Source: UBA12403 sp043808565
GTDB taxonomy: Bacteria; Patescibacteriota; Patescibacteriia; UBA9934; GWF2-40-263
Direction of reading: 5' to 3'
Length of the DNA stretch: 6,331 nucleotides
Assembly (NCBI GenBank): GCA_043808565.1
Contig: JAZDEQ010000033.1
Coordinates: forward strand, 1-6,331
Shown here one piece after another: positions 1 to 5,315 of this stretch (positions are counted from its first letter, which is position 1; each line of letters begins with the position of its first letter). Below the pieces are notes generated by a model. That model worked only from the letters and a program-made list of their open reading frames with translations. It made no database searches and had not been told where the DNA came from. The position numbers and the translations under genes are program-made.

Positions 1-102
1 CATATATTTTTTGCAAACCCCTATCAAGAGGCATTTCCCTTGTTTTTACAGTACCACACCTTCGAAGATTCCTCGCCGGGACGGCAGAGCCTATTGATGT
101 CT

Positions 103-119
103 CTCCAGCAGAGCTGGAG
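103..119. other. Small perfect hairpin in the left-edge spacer
   Basis: CTCCAGC and GCTGGAG are perfect complements around a 3-base AGA loop (7 bp stem). On neither strand is it followed by a clean run of T, so it is not an obvious terminator. It lies between the dnaG terminator and the left window edge and may be part of the 5' leader of a gene that starts beyond the window on the minus strand. An ATG on the minus strand sits exactly at positions 3-1. Role not determined. Confidence 0.4.
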
Positions 120-149
120 GTTTATTAAGACTTAATTACAATTTGGCCG

Positions 150-182
150 TTCGAGGCTCTGAGGAGCCCTCAAGCTCTCGAA
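150..182. other. Strong bulged hairpin between dnaG and the left edge
   Basis: Arms TTCGAG-GCT-c-TGAGG (150-164) and CCTCA-AGC-t-CTCGAA (168-182) pair over 14 bp with one single-base bulge on each side and a 3-base loop. The stem is far more GC-rich than its surroundings. No T-tract follows on either strand, so a simple terminator is unlikely. It could be an RNA element in the untranslated region of the next minus-strand gene, or a stabilising structure. The pairing is seen directly; the role is unknown. Confidence 0.5.
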
Positions 183-199
183 GAGAAAATGGAAATTTT

Positions 200-234
200 T
201 AAAAAGACAAAAAGCATCAAAATAAACTTTGATG
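200..234 (-). terminator. Intrinsic terminator of dnaG
   Basis: Read on the minus strand, CATCAAA (234-228) and TTTGATG (221-215) form a 7 bp stem with a 6-base loop. It is followed at once by CTTTTTGTCTTTTT (214-201). The stem begins one base past the dnaG stop codon. The stem is AT-rich and thus modest, but the long U-tract and its position make termination likely. Confidence 0.75.
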
Positions 235-235
235 A

Positions 236-2083
236 CTAATTTAAATTCTGAAATTCGCGCATGAGTTTAGACACGGTTTCAAGATCACCTCGCGCTTCAG
301 CGCGACGAATTTCTATCTCTAGACTTCTTCGGCGAGTGGCACGAAGGTCAGCCTCGAGGATCTTTAATTGGGCCAGGAGTTCAACTTGGATTTGCTCCGC
401 GGTTAACTCACTGGCCAAGGTTTCGCCTTGTAAGCCGAGACGCATGACTAGGGGAAAAAGGGCTTCACGCCCGGTTTCTTTTGTAACCCCGGTCAACCAA
501 TCAAAATATGATGGAAAAGTCTCTGGCAAAAATCGATCATAAGTATACCCGGAATTAAAAAACCTGTAAAGTTCGCGCAATTCGCCTTCGGGCAGTAATT
601 CTTCTTTTAGTTTTGACCAGTGATCTTTTTGTAAAGCCGGTAAATGAGTAAAAAGGCCTAAAATTAATTCGGCGGCTAAGGTAATCCGGCGATCACTTTT
701 AGGCGCTGTATAACTAATGCGACCGTGTCCGCCGTAGCCCGGCGAAGGCGGATCGCTTCGGTTTTGCGGCGTTGCTATTGGTTCATTTTTCTTAACCCCC
801 GACCAACTCGACAAATTATTTCGTAAAATTTTTATATCCAAGCGCAACAAATCAGCAATGGTTTGTAACCAATGTTCCCTTTCGATGACATTAGGCACAA
901 TGGCTAATTCTGGCAATAAAATTTCGCCAACTTCTTTTTTAACTTCCACTTGTGACAAATCTTTGTCTTTAATCGTTCGATTGATTATGTAATCCATGAC
1001 CGGAATAGTTTGTTTAACTGTTTGCCGCCACAACTCAGGATTTTTTTGCACGGCTTCGTCGGGATCCTTACCAGCCTCGGGTGGCAAAAGCGCGACTTTA
1101 ATTTGAAAACCTTTTTGTCGAGCCAAACGAATACCGCGTAAAGCCGCGTTAAAACCTGCGGCGTCTTGATCAAAAGAAAAAATTAAAGTCTCGGTCAAAC
1201 GTTTTAAAATGTCCAGTTGTTGTTCAGTTAAAGCTGTACCCGAAGAAGCCACGACATTTTCGACTCCGGCTTTGTGTGAGGCCACCACATCAAGATTGCC
1301 CTCAACAATAATTACTGACTTTTCCAACTTAATAGCTTTTTTGGCCAAATCCAAACCAAACAACAATTCGCTTTTATGATAAATCGGTGTCTCTGGCGAG
1401 TTAAGATATTTCGGGCCCTCGTTATCTTTAGCCCCAGGCATAATTCGACCGGTAAAAGCCACGGTCTGGCCGCGGACATCGCGAAGTGGAATCATTAACC
1501 GATGACGGAAGCGATCAACATAGCCATCTCCCGAGCGCCGAGGCAAAGCTAAACCAGCTCGTTCAGCTTCTTTGAGAGGAATACTTTTTTTGTTCAACAA
1601 ACCAACGAGTGTATCCCAAGCTTCCGGCGCAAAACCTAAACCGAATTTTTCCAAAAGATCAGGCGTAATACCGCGTTGTTCAACATAAACCCTAGCTTCA
1701 GCCGCGCTCGGCGATTCAGCCAAAATCTTTTGATAACAGGCGGCGGCAAATTCATTAACCCGAATCAAACGATCGTTTTCATTAGTTTGCGTGGAATTGT
1801 AACGCGGTACTTCAACCCCGGCTCGCTTGGCCAAAGACCTCAAGGCTTCGGAAAAATCCACCCCTTCCATTTTCATGACAAAATCAAAAATATCATGGCC
1901 TTCGCCACAGCCAAAACAATGCCAAATCTGCTTTTCGCGGGAAACATAAAGCGAAGGCGTTTTTTCCATATGAAACGGACAAAGCGCCTTAAAACTCCCG
2001 CCCCCAGCTGGCTTAAGCTGTAGAGTTTCGCCAATAAACTCTACAATATCCACCCGCTGTCGAATTTCCTCTTTTGGATCCAT
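236..2083 (-). CDS. dnaG: DNA primase DnaG
   Basis: Replicative primase that makes RNA primers for Okazaki fragments in partnership with the DnaB helicase. From the ATG at 2083 the protein has 615 residues, normal for the family. The N-terminal CHC2 zinc-binding domain shows CPFHMEKTPS and HCFGC, with ligands Cys35, His38, Cys56 and Cys59. The catalytic core follows, with DRFRHRLMIP (about 190-199), GPKYLNSPETPIYHKS (about 223-238) and the toprim motifs EGNLDV (Glu261, Asp265) and FDQDAAG (Asp305, Asp307). A proline-rich linker (about 428-468) leads to a helical C-terminal region, probably the helicase-binding part, ending in the RRAEARGDLE-type tail common in DnaG. A TTG at 2092 would add three residues (MSN), but the ATG begins MDPKEEIRQRVDIV, the usual DnaG start. 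No strong Shine-Dalgarno is seen. The gene lies alone, with its own terminator after the TAG stop and a large palindrome upstream. Confidence 0.97.
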   Translation of the reverse strand: MDPKEEIRQRVDIVEFIGETLQLKPAGGGSFKALCPFHMEKTPSLYVSREKQIWHCFGCGEGHDIFDFVMKMEGVDFSEALRSLAKRAGVEVPRYNSTQTNENDRLIRVNEFAAACYQKILAESPSAAEARVYVEQRGITPDLLEKFGLGFAPEAWDTLVGLLNKKSIPLKEAERAGLALPRRSGDGYVDRFRHRLMIPLRDVRGQTVAFTGRIMPGAKDNEGPKYLNSPETPIYHKSELLFGLDLAKKAIKLEKSVIIVEGNLDVVASHKAGVENVVASSGTALTEQQLDILKRLTETLIFSFDQDAAGFNAALRGIRLARQKGFQIKVALLPPEAGKDPDEAVQKNPELWRQTVKQTIPVMDYIINRTIKDKDLSQVEVKKEVGEILLPELAIVPNVIEREHWLQTIADLLRLDIKILRNNLSSWSGVKKNEPIATPQNRSDPPSPGYGGHGRISYTAPKSDRRITLAAELILGLFTHLPALQKDHWSKLKEELLPEGELRELYRFFNSGYTYDRFLPETFPSYFDWLTGVTKETGREALFPLVMRLGLQGETLASELTAEQIQVELLAQLKILEADLRATRRRSLEIEIRRAEARGDLETVSKLMREFQNLN

Positions 2084-2092
2084 ATTACTCAA

Positions 2093-2216
2093 TTACGCGA
2101 ATTACGAATTTTATACGAATATACGAATTACGAATTTGGACGAATTTTAGCAAAAAAATACATATTCTCCTAATATTCGTAATTCGTATATTCGCCAAGA
2201 TTCGTAATTCGCGTAA
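2093..2216. repeat. Long imperfect palindrome of ACGAAT units upstream of dnaG
   Basis: The left arm (2093-2135) and right arm (2175-2216) are inverted copies. The outer 17 bases (2093-2109 with 2200-2216) and the inner 20 bases (2116-2135 with 2175-2194) match perfectly. They are separated only by a 6/5-base internal loop and a 39-base central loop. Within each arm the motif ACGAAT, often extended to TACGAAT, recurs several times, and CGAATTACGAAT occurs twice on the left arm at a 26-base offset. The element fills the start of the spacer between the divergent genes dnaG (minus) and the tautomerase-like gene (plus). It would fold into a very long hairpin as RNA or a cruciform as DNA. No transposase or target duplication is seen. 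Confidence 0.9.
2144..2152 (-). promoter_or_regulatory. Possible extended -10 element for dnaG
   Basis: The minus strand reads TGC-TAAAAT (2152-2144), an extended -10 form identical to that in front of the nitrilase-family gene (5396-5404). It lies in the loop of the palindrome about 60 bases before the dnaG ATG. No -35 hexamer is seen at the usual distance, where the minus strand reads TAGGAG instead. The transcript would carry the left palindrome arm in its leader. Tentative. Confidence 0.3.
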
Positions 2217-2259
2217 CTAAATTTTGCCTGGAATTAGAAGAAAAAGCAAATACAAAAAG

Positions 2260-2289
2260 TTGACATAACAATTACTTTTGTGCTATTTT
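2260..2289 (+). promoter_or_regulatory. Promoter of the tautomerase-like gene
   Basis: A perfect TTGACA (2260-2265) is followed after 18 bases by TATTTT (2284-2289), which is preceded by TGC to give an extended -10. Transcription would start near 2296, about 40 bases before the ATG at 2338. That leader contains a clear AAGGAG ribosome binding site at 2326-2331, six bases from the ATG. This is one of the best promoter and binding-site combinations in the window. Confidence 0.75.
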
Positions 2290-2337
2290 TTTACATTCAG
2301 TCCTCAACGAGCTTATTCCGCCATCAAGGAGAAACCC

Positions 2338-2733
2338 ATGCCTGTCGTCAAGGTTTATGGACTTCCGTCCAAACTAGCCAATGACAACGAAGGAAAATTT
2401 GTATTGACCGCTCTTATCGTGAAGATACGTGAAGCTGTCGCCGGCGTTAAAGAACTCGGCATTGACGACGATCAAGTATCCGTCTTCTGCATTCCAAGCT
2501 TCGGCGGAGTGGAACTGGGTGAGGAAATCATCGTGGAAATCACCGGTCTGTTCAAGAAGCCGGAACGTACACACGGCGTGCTTCAACGGGTTGCGGAAGC
2601 TGTAGCCGGTGTCGTCAGAGACCGAATCTCTCCTATTCTGCCGAGGTTCAGGATGGTAGAGGTGTTTCTTTTTCCATTCGACACAGAAGCCAATGGTTTC
2701 GCTGCCTGGAACAAGCCAGAAGAAACCGACTGA
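2338..2733 (+). CDS. Tautomerase-superfamily-like protein (MIF/4-OT fold, function unassigned)
   Basis: Protein of 131 residues starting MPVVKVYGLP. The fold is inferred from two tandem beta-alpha-beta units. Strand 2-9, helix 20-40 and strand 46-53 are followed by strand 62-71, helix 76-96 and strand 104-113. The halves share EAVAGV (32-37 and 87-92) and a V-x-V-F-x-x-P strand ending (47-53, 107-113). A proline directly after the initiator Met is the hallmark of this superfamily, where it becomes the N-terminal catalytic base. No substrate can be named. The ATG at 2338 is chosen for its AAGGAG site; an in-frame TTG at 2278 lies upstream of the predicted transcript start. The gene stands alone with its own promoter and terminator. 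By eye it is richer in GC than its neighbours and uses AAG for most lysines, unlike the AAA-rich flanking genes, which could mean high expression or recent acquisition. A conserved protein of other function remains possible. Confidence 0.72.
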   Translation: MPVVKVYGLPSKLANDNEGKFVLTALIVKIREAVAGVKELGIDDDQVSVFCIPSFGGVELGEEIIVEITGLFKKPERTHGVLQRVAEAVAGVVRDRISPILPRFRMVEVFLFPFDTEANGFAAWNKPEETD

Positions 2734-2742
2734 CTCCATCTC

Positions 2743-2801
2743 GCCGCCCCGAAGAAGTTCGCCCCGCTTGGCCGACTTCTCGGGGCGGCTTCTTCATTTA
2801 T
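2743..2801 (+). terminator. GC-rich intrinsic terminator after the tautomerase-like gene
   Basis: GCCGCCCCGAAGAAGT (2743-2758) pairs with ACTTCTCGGGGCGGC (2775-2789) over 15 bp with a single bulged A, around a 16-base loop. A pyrimidine-rich, T-rich stretch (TTCTTCATTTAT) follows. It begins 9 bases after the TGA stop. It is much more GC-rich than the other terminators in the window, as is the gene it serves. Confidence 0.85.
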
Positions 2802-2825
2802 AAAAAATATGCGACTTACGCGTTC

Positions 2826-2915
2826 GGGGGATTGGGGTCTGGGGTTTTGGGATGGAGAATTTTGTTTTATTTAAAAAAAACAACTTCTTTCCCTAGCCCC
2901 TAAACCCTAAACCCC
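2826..2915. repeat. Facing G-run and C-run arrays (potential G-quadruplexes on both strands)
   Basis: On the plus strand four G-runs (2826-2830, 2834-2837, 2841-2844, 2849-2851) are separated by loops of 3, 3 and 4 bases, which meets the usual G-quadruplex pattern. About 40 bases on, four C-runs (2891-2893, 2897-2900, 2905-2907, 2912-2915) have loops of 3, 4 and 4 bases, so the minus strand there has the same pattern and reads GGGGTTTAGGGTTTAGGGG. The two halves form an imperfect inverted repeat around an AT-rich middle with an A8 run. The array lies between two genes transcribed towards each other, after one terminator and before another. It has no coding potential. Confidence 0.7.
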
Positions 2916-2932
2916 TTAATGCTTAAGCCCTA

Positions 2933-2963
2933 ATGATATAAAAACAGCTACCCTTCGGCAGCT
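2933..2963 (-). terminator. Terminator of the small paralogue operon (possibly bidirectional)
   Basis: On the minus strand AGCTGCC (2963-2957) and GGTAGCT (2952-2946) pair over 7 bp, including one G-T wobble, around a GAAG loop. GTTTTTATAT (2945-2936) follows. It lies 8 bases past the stop of the 2972-3346 gene. On the plus strand the same hairpin has one A-C mismatch and is followed by ATTATTTTTT, so it may also stop readthrough from the left. Confidence 0.75.
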
Positions 2964-2971
2964 ATTATTTT

Positions 2972-3346
2972 TTACCCAAATATTTTTCCCCAAAATCCGC
3001 CACCACCAGAATCGTCTTTTGGTTCGGCTGATTCTGAAGTGGCTGGTTGCCAGGAACGAATCATACCGGTGATTCTGGTCATTTCTTTTTCCACCAAAAC
3101 ACCTTCGTATTCACCACCGTGCATGGCACCGCTCCCCAAGTTAGAAGGTTTTTGATCAAGGTGAAGATTGATTTTAATACCGCTCGGTTGCTCTTCGGCA
3201 TAAACGTGATAGCGCGGAAAATCAGCACCAGATAAACGTCGGGAATAACTTATTTGTTGGCCGTGGCCAATGTGTTCGCCGTAACCTAAACGGCGCAATA
3301 AATTTCCGGCATTGTCGGAAAAAGGACCGGCTAAAAAAACCTGCAT
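2972..3346 (-). CDS. Conserved-looking small protein with FPRYH and HLDQ motifs (second paralogue)
   Basis: Protein of 124 residues, function not recognised. Visible motifs are LLRRLGYGEH (16-25), RRLSGADFPRYH (36-47), KINLHLDQK (58-66) and HGGEYEG (76-82). A helix (about 84-97) follows, then a flexible acidic and glycine-rich stretch ending in GGGGFWGKIFG. There is no signal peptide or membrane segment, so it is probably cytoplasmic. It aligns colinearly with the upstream protein: GYxxH is at 21-25 in both, FPR[FY]H at 43-47 versus 45-49, and HLDQ at 62-65 versus 64-67. The two genes are therefore tandem duplicates. The conserved histidines and the aspartate could form a metal or active site, but this is inference. 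The ATG at 3346 overlaps the upstream gene by 16 bases and has no clear Shine-Dalgarno, suggesting translational coupling. I have an impression of similar hypothetical proteins in Patescibacteria but could not search. Confidence 0.82.
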   Translation of the reverse strand: MQVFLAGPFSDNAGNLLRRLGYGEHIGHGQQISYSRRLSGADFPRYHVYAEEQPSGIKINLHLDQKPSNLGSGAMHGGEYEGVLVEKEMTRITGMIRSWQPATSESAEPKDDSGGGGFWGKIFG

Positions 3347-3747
3347 AATATTTTTCGTTTGGCTAAAAAGGAAATTATTTTTCCTGGAGTTTTAATTTTT
3401 TTATTTAATGGTTTGGCTGGCAACAAGGCAATTACCTGATCCTTACCTTTTTCAAACAAAGCTTGTAATCTTTGAACTTCTTCGTAAACCAATGGATTGT
3501 GATAAGCCCAAACAAACTGGTGATTGCCATGGCCCTGATTATTTTCTTGATCAAGATGAACATTAACTTGAAGACCATCACCGCAAACACAGACCGAAGC
3601 ATGAAAACGCGGAAATTGCGCTTCATTGGTAAAAGGCGAGCGAACAAAACTCGATATTCCGTTTTCTTCTCGATGCGCTGCATAACCAAACCAACGCATG
3701 AGTTCGAACGCTCCTTCCGAAGGAAAATCAGGAAGTAAGCATTTCAT
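3331..3747 (-). CDS. Small protein with FPRFH and HLDQ motifs (first paralogue)
   Basis: Protein of 138 residues, function not recognised. It shares FELMRWFGYAAH (14-25), FPRFH (45-49) and QVNVHLDQ (60-67) with the product of the overlapping downstream gene, plus a histidine at position 76 in both. A helix PLVYEEVQRLQALF (85-98) matches the equivalent C-terminal helix there. After that the two diverge. This one ends in a basic tail (about 110-138) rich in Lys and Arg and finishing in aromatic residues, where the other has an acidic, glycine-rich tail. The start is taken as ATG 3747, because it gives exact motif register with the paralogue and lies just downstream of a good promoter. The longer GTG start at 3783 would put the -10 element inside the gene. 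It is the first gene of a two-gene unit, and its TAG stop lies inside the next gene. Confidence 0.8.
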   Translation of the reverse strand: MKCLLPDFPSEGAFELMRWFGYAAHREENGISSFVRSPFTNEAQFPRFHASVCVCGDGLQVNVHLDQENNQGHGNHQFVWAYHNPLVYEEVQRLQALFEKGKDQVIALLPAKPLNKKIKTPGKIISFLAKRKILCRFF

Positions 3748-3772
3748 AAGTGAAAAATTATCTCTTGCTTCT

Positions 3773-3802
3773 ACTATACGCACGTTCCCTTGAAAAAAAC
3801 AA
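3773..3802 (-). promoter_or_regulatory. Promoter of the paralogue pair
   Basis: On the minus strand TTGTTT (3802-3797), an 18-base spacer and TATAGT (3778-3773) form a promoter whose -10 differs from consensus at one position. Transcription would start near 3766, leaving a leader of about 18 bases before ATG 3747. The leader contains AAGAGA but no strong Shine-Dalgarno. The run of T overlapping the -35, after a weak hairpin, might also help end transcription from the membrane-protein gene just upstream. Confidence 0.5.
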
Positions 3803-3826
3803 GACTGCTATATTTTGACTTTCTGT

Positions 3827-4456
3827 CTAAACTGGTCCGTAAGACGACGAAGAACTGTTGTATTCAATCTGCTTAAGCCGTCCAGAAAATTTAACTTCAC
3901 TTGAAAACAGTTTAATGATTTTAAGTGTGGCTTCTTTGGAAAAAAAGCTGACTCTCACTTGTGCTTGATCGGTTTTAAATAAAATTTTTAAGGCTGAAAT
4001 ATGAATTTCAGAAATTTCATCAAAATCAGAAAGTGTTTCTTGAAATTTCTTTTGAGTTAAACCTTCGTTAAGTTTTTCCAGTATCTTTGTCTTTCGCACC
4101 TTGGCCATTTCCTGATCGACAAATTTCTTAGCTTGAATAAAACCATTATAAACAAAAACCAATTCTTTAACTTCGGAAATCAAAAGTTGTTTAAAACAAG
4201 GTAGAAAAAAATGCGCGTAACGAATTTTTAAAAAACCGTTTTCCACAATTATTCTTTCCCAACGCGAAAGAAAAAAACAATAGCCGACAATGGAAAAAAT
4301 CACCACGGTCACGCTTAAAAATTGAAAAAAGCCGGTTGGGTTAGTTTCACCAGGTCGGGGGATAAAAAGCACTAAACTAAAAATTACGGCCAAAAAAACC
4401 AAAAAAATAAGAAAGGCCTTGGTTTTCTTTGGTCGTTTTAAAAGCATTTTTTCCAT
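3827..4456 (-). CDS. Two-helix membrane protein of unknown function, downstream of uppS
   Basis: Protein of 209 residues. It begins with a basic segment (KRPKKTK, 7-13), then two hydrophobic helices at about 14-32 and 43-63 joined by a short loop with PRPGETNP. The positive N-terminus predicts that both ends are cytoplasmic. Residues 64-105 look strand-rich (RIIVENGFLKIRY and onward), a pattern compatible with a membrane-anchored PH-like domain, but no family can be assigned. A charged, probably helical stretch spans about 108-150, and a strand-helix segment follows. The protein ends with a run of five serines and YGPV. The ATG lies 8 bases after the uppS stop on the same strand, so the two are probably cotranscribed. 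In many bacteria cdsA follows uppS, but this protein is too short and has too few helices to be CdsA. An internal ATG at codon 4 is an alternative start. Confidence 0.82.
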   Translation of the reverse strand: MEKMLLKRPKKTKAFLIFLVFLAVIFSLVLFIPRPGETNPTGFFQFLSVTVVIFSIVGYCFFLSRWERIIVENGFLKIRYAHFFLPCFKQLLISEVKELVFVYNGFIQAKKFVDQEMAKVRKTKILEKLNEGLTQKKFQETLSDFDEISEIHISALKILFKTDQAQVRVSFFSKEATLKIIKLFSSEVKFSGRLKQIEYNSSSSSYGPV

Positions 4457-4464
4457 AAAAAATC

Positions 4465-5148
4465 TTATTGACCAAATCTTCTTTGCCGTTCAGCAAAATT
4501 TTCTAAAGCCTCATTAAAATCCTCGCGCGAAAACTCTGGCCAATTATGCTGGCAAAAATATAATTCCGAGTAAGCCCCTTGCCAAAGGAGAAACCCCGAA
4601 GTTCGTAATTCACCCGAGGTGCGAATAATTAAATCCGGATCAAGCTGGCCGACTGAATAAAGATTTTCTTCAATAATTTTTTCCGTGACTTCAGCCGGTG
4701 GATTTTTTAAAATTTTATTAAAAGCATCAACCAATTCTTGTCGACCGCCATAATTGATAGCTAGATTCAAATTAAAATCAGTGTTGTTGGCGGTTAATTC
4801 TTCGGCTTCTTTGATTGCTTGTTGCAAAGTTGGATTAAGGCCCTCTTTTTTACCCAAAACTTTAACCCGAACATTTTTTTGATGAAGTTCTTTGGCATCT
4901 TTGGTAAACAAAAGTTTAATTAAATCCATCAGCCATTTAACCTCTTCTTCTGAGCGCTTCCAGTTTTCCGTAGAAAAAGCATAAAGCGTCAGGGTTTTTA
5001 TACCTGCCTCTTGGCACCAACCGAGAACCTCGCTAACTTTATGATAACCAACTCGGTGCCCCTCAAGCGGCGGCAAACCCTGAGCCCTGGCCCAACGGCG
5101 ATTACCATCCATAATAATGGCTAAGTGTTGAATTTTGGTTGAGGACAT
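4465..5148 (-). CDS. uppS: Isoprenyl transferase (undecaprenyl diphosphate synthase)
   Basis: A cis-prenyltransferase that extends farnesyl diphosphate with isopentenyl diphosphate units to make the C55 lipid carrier used for peptidoglycan and other wall polymers. It is soluble and works at the membrane face. From ATG 5148 it has 227 residues. Family signatures are in order: HLAIIMDGNRRWA with the catalytic Asp14, GHRVGY (30-35), LTLYAFSTENWKR (53-65), NLAINYGGR in the middle, and near the end DLIIRTSGE (Arg176), Arg182 and FLLWQGAYSELYF with Glu195, which binds magnesium in known enzymes. All key residues are present. A TTG at 5169 would add seven residues (MRYTNAY) before the conserved start and is not preferred. 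The gene heads a probable operon with the membrane protein 8 bases downstream and is separated from the upstream tRNA gene by a terminator. The chain length of the product cannot be told from sequence. Confidence 0.97.
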   Translation of the reverse strand: MSSTKIQHLAIIMDGNRRWARAQGLPPLEGHRVGYHKVSEVLGWCQEAGIKTLTLYAFSTENWKRSEEEVKWLMDLIKLLFTKDAKELHQKNVRVKVLGKKEGLNPTLQQAIKEAEELTANNTDFNLNLAINYGGRQELVDAFNKILKNPPAEVTEKIIEENLYSVGQLDPDLIIRTSGELRTSGFLLWQGAYSELYFCQHNWPEFSREDFNEALENFAERQRRFGQ

Positions 5149-5157
5149 ATATGCGTT

Positions 5158-5163
5158 AGTATA
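5158..5163 (-). promoter_or_regulatory. Possible -10 element for uppS
   Basis: The minus strand reads TATACT (5163-5158), five of six matches to TATAAT, only 9 bases before the uppS ATG. No recognisable -35 lies 17 bases upstream. If it is used, the transcript would begin within a few bases of the start codon and carry no Shine-Dalgarno. The tRNA terminator upstream means uppS needs its own promoter in this gap. Confidence 0.35.
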
Positions 5164-5183
5164 TCGCAAATTAATTTATGAGT

Positions 5184-5216
5184 ATATAAAAACGACTATT
5201 ATAGTCGTTTTTATAT
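5184..5216. terminator. Perfect palindromic terminator after tRNA-Ser
   Basis: A 33-base perfect inverted repeat with 16 bp arms and a single central base (5200) includes AAAAACGACTAT and its complement. Read on the minus strand it ends in TTTTTATAT, a good U-tract. Its first base on that strand (5216) is the final A of the tRNA CCA. By symmetry it would work in both directions, insulating uppS from the tRNA promoter. Confidence 0.85.
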
Positions 5217-5303
5217 GGCGGAGAGACAGGGATTCGAACCCTGGATACCTTGCGGTATACTTGCTTTCCAAGCAAGCGCACTCGACCACTATGCGATCTC
5301 TCC
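5216..5303 (-). tRNA. tRNA-Ser (anticodon GGA)
   Basis: Complete class II tRNA of 88 bases including an encoded CCA. On the minus strand the acceptor stem GGAGAGA (5303-5297) pairs with TCTCTCC (5226-5220), followed by discriminator G and CCA. The anticodon stem CTTGC/GCAAG encloses the loop TTGGAAA, giving anticodon GGA (5269-5267), which reads UCC and UCU serine codons. A long variable arm with stem TACC/GGTA and GCAA loop is diagnostic of serine. The T arm is CAGGG-TTCGAAT-CCCTG (5243-5227). It has its own promoter and terminator and is transcribed as a single-gene unit. Confidence 0.98.
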
Positions 5304-5315
5304 ATAGGCGGCGGT

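Noticed and set aside
261..542. Plus-strand open frame antisense to the dnaG 3' end, and a similar one at 1676-2023
   Set aside because: Both lie wholly inside dnaG on the opposite strand, have arginine- or low-complexity-biased translations, and show no promoter or ribosome binding site. They are shadows of the primase gene.
2128..2163. Eleven-codon minus-strand reading frame (MYFFAKIRPNS) with an AGGAG just upstream, a possible leader peptide for dnaG
   Set aside because: The AGGAG is only 3 bases from the ATG, the frame lies in the loop and arm of the palindrome, and the possible extended -10 of dnaG falls inside it. With no regulatory codon pattern it is best taken as chance.
2093..2216. 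CRISPR array or insertion sequence
   Set aside because: The repeats are short, inverted and without regular unique spacers, there are no cas genes, and no transposase or flanking target duplication is visible.
2374..2739. Minus-strand frame of 121 residues opposite the tautomerase-like gene
   Set aside because: The plus-strand frame has the promoter, ribosome binding site, terminator and a sensible fold pattern. The minus frame has none of these.
2826..2915. True telomere or chromosome end
   Set aside because: Only two TTTAGGG-like units are present, they lie between ordinary genes, and sequence continues normally on both sides.
3432..3738. Overlapping frames on both strands (3432-3689 minus, 3472-3738 plus) within the first paralogue
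   Set aside because: Motif conservation between the two paralogues fixes the true frame, and these alternatives have no start signals.
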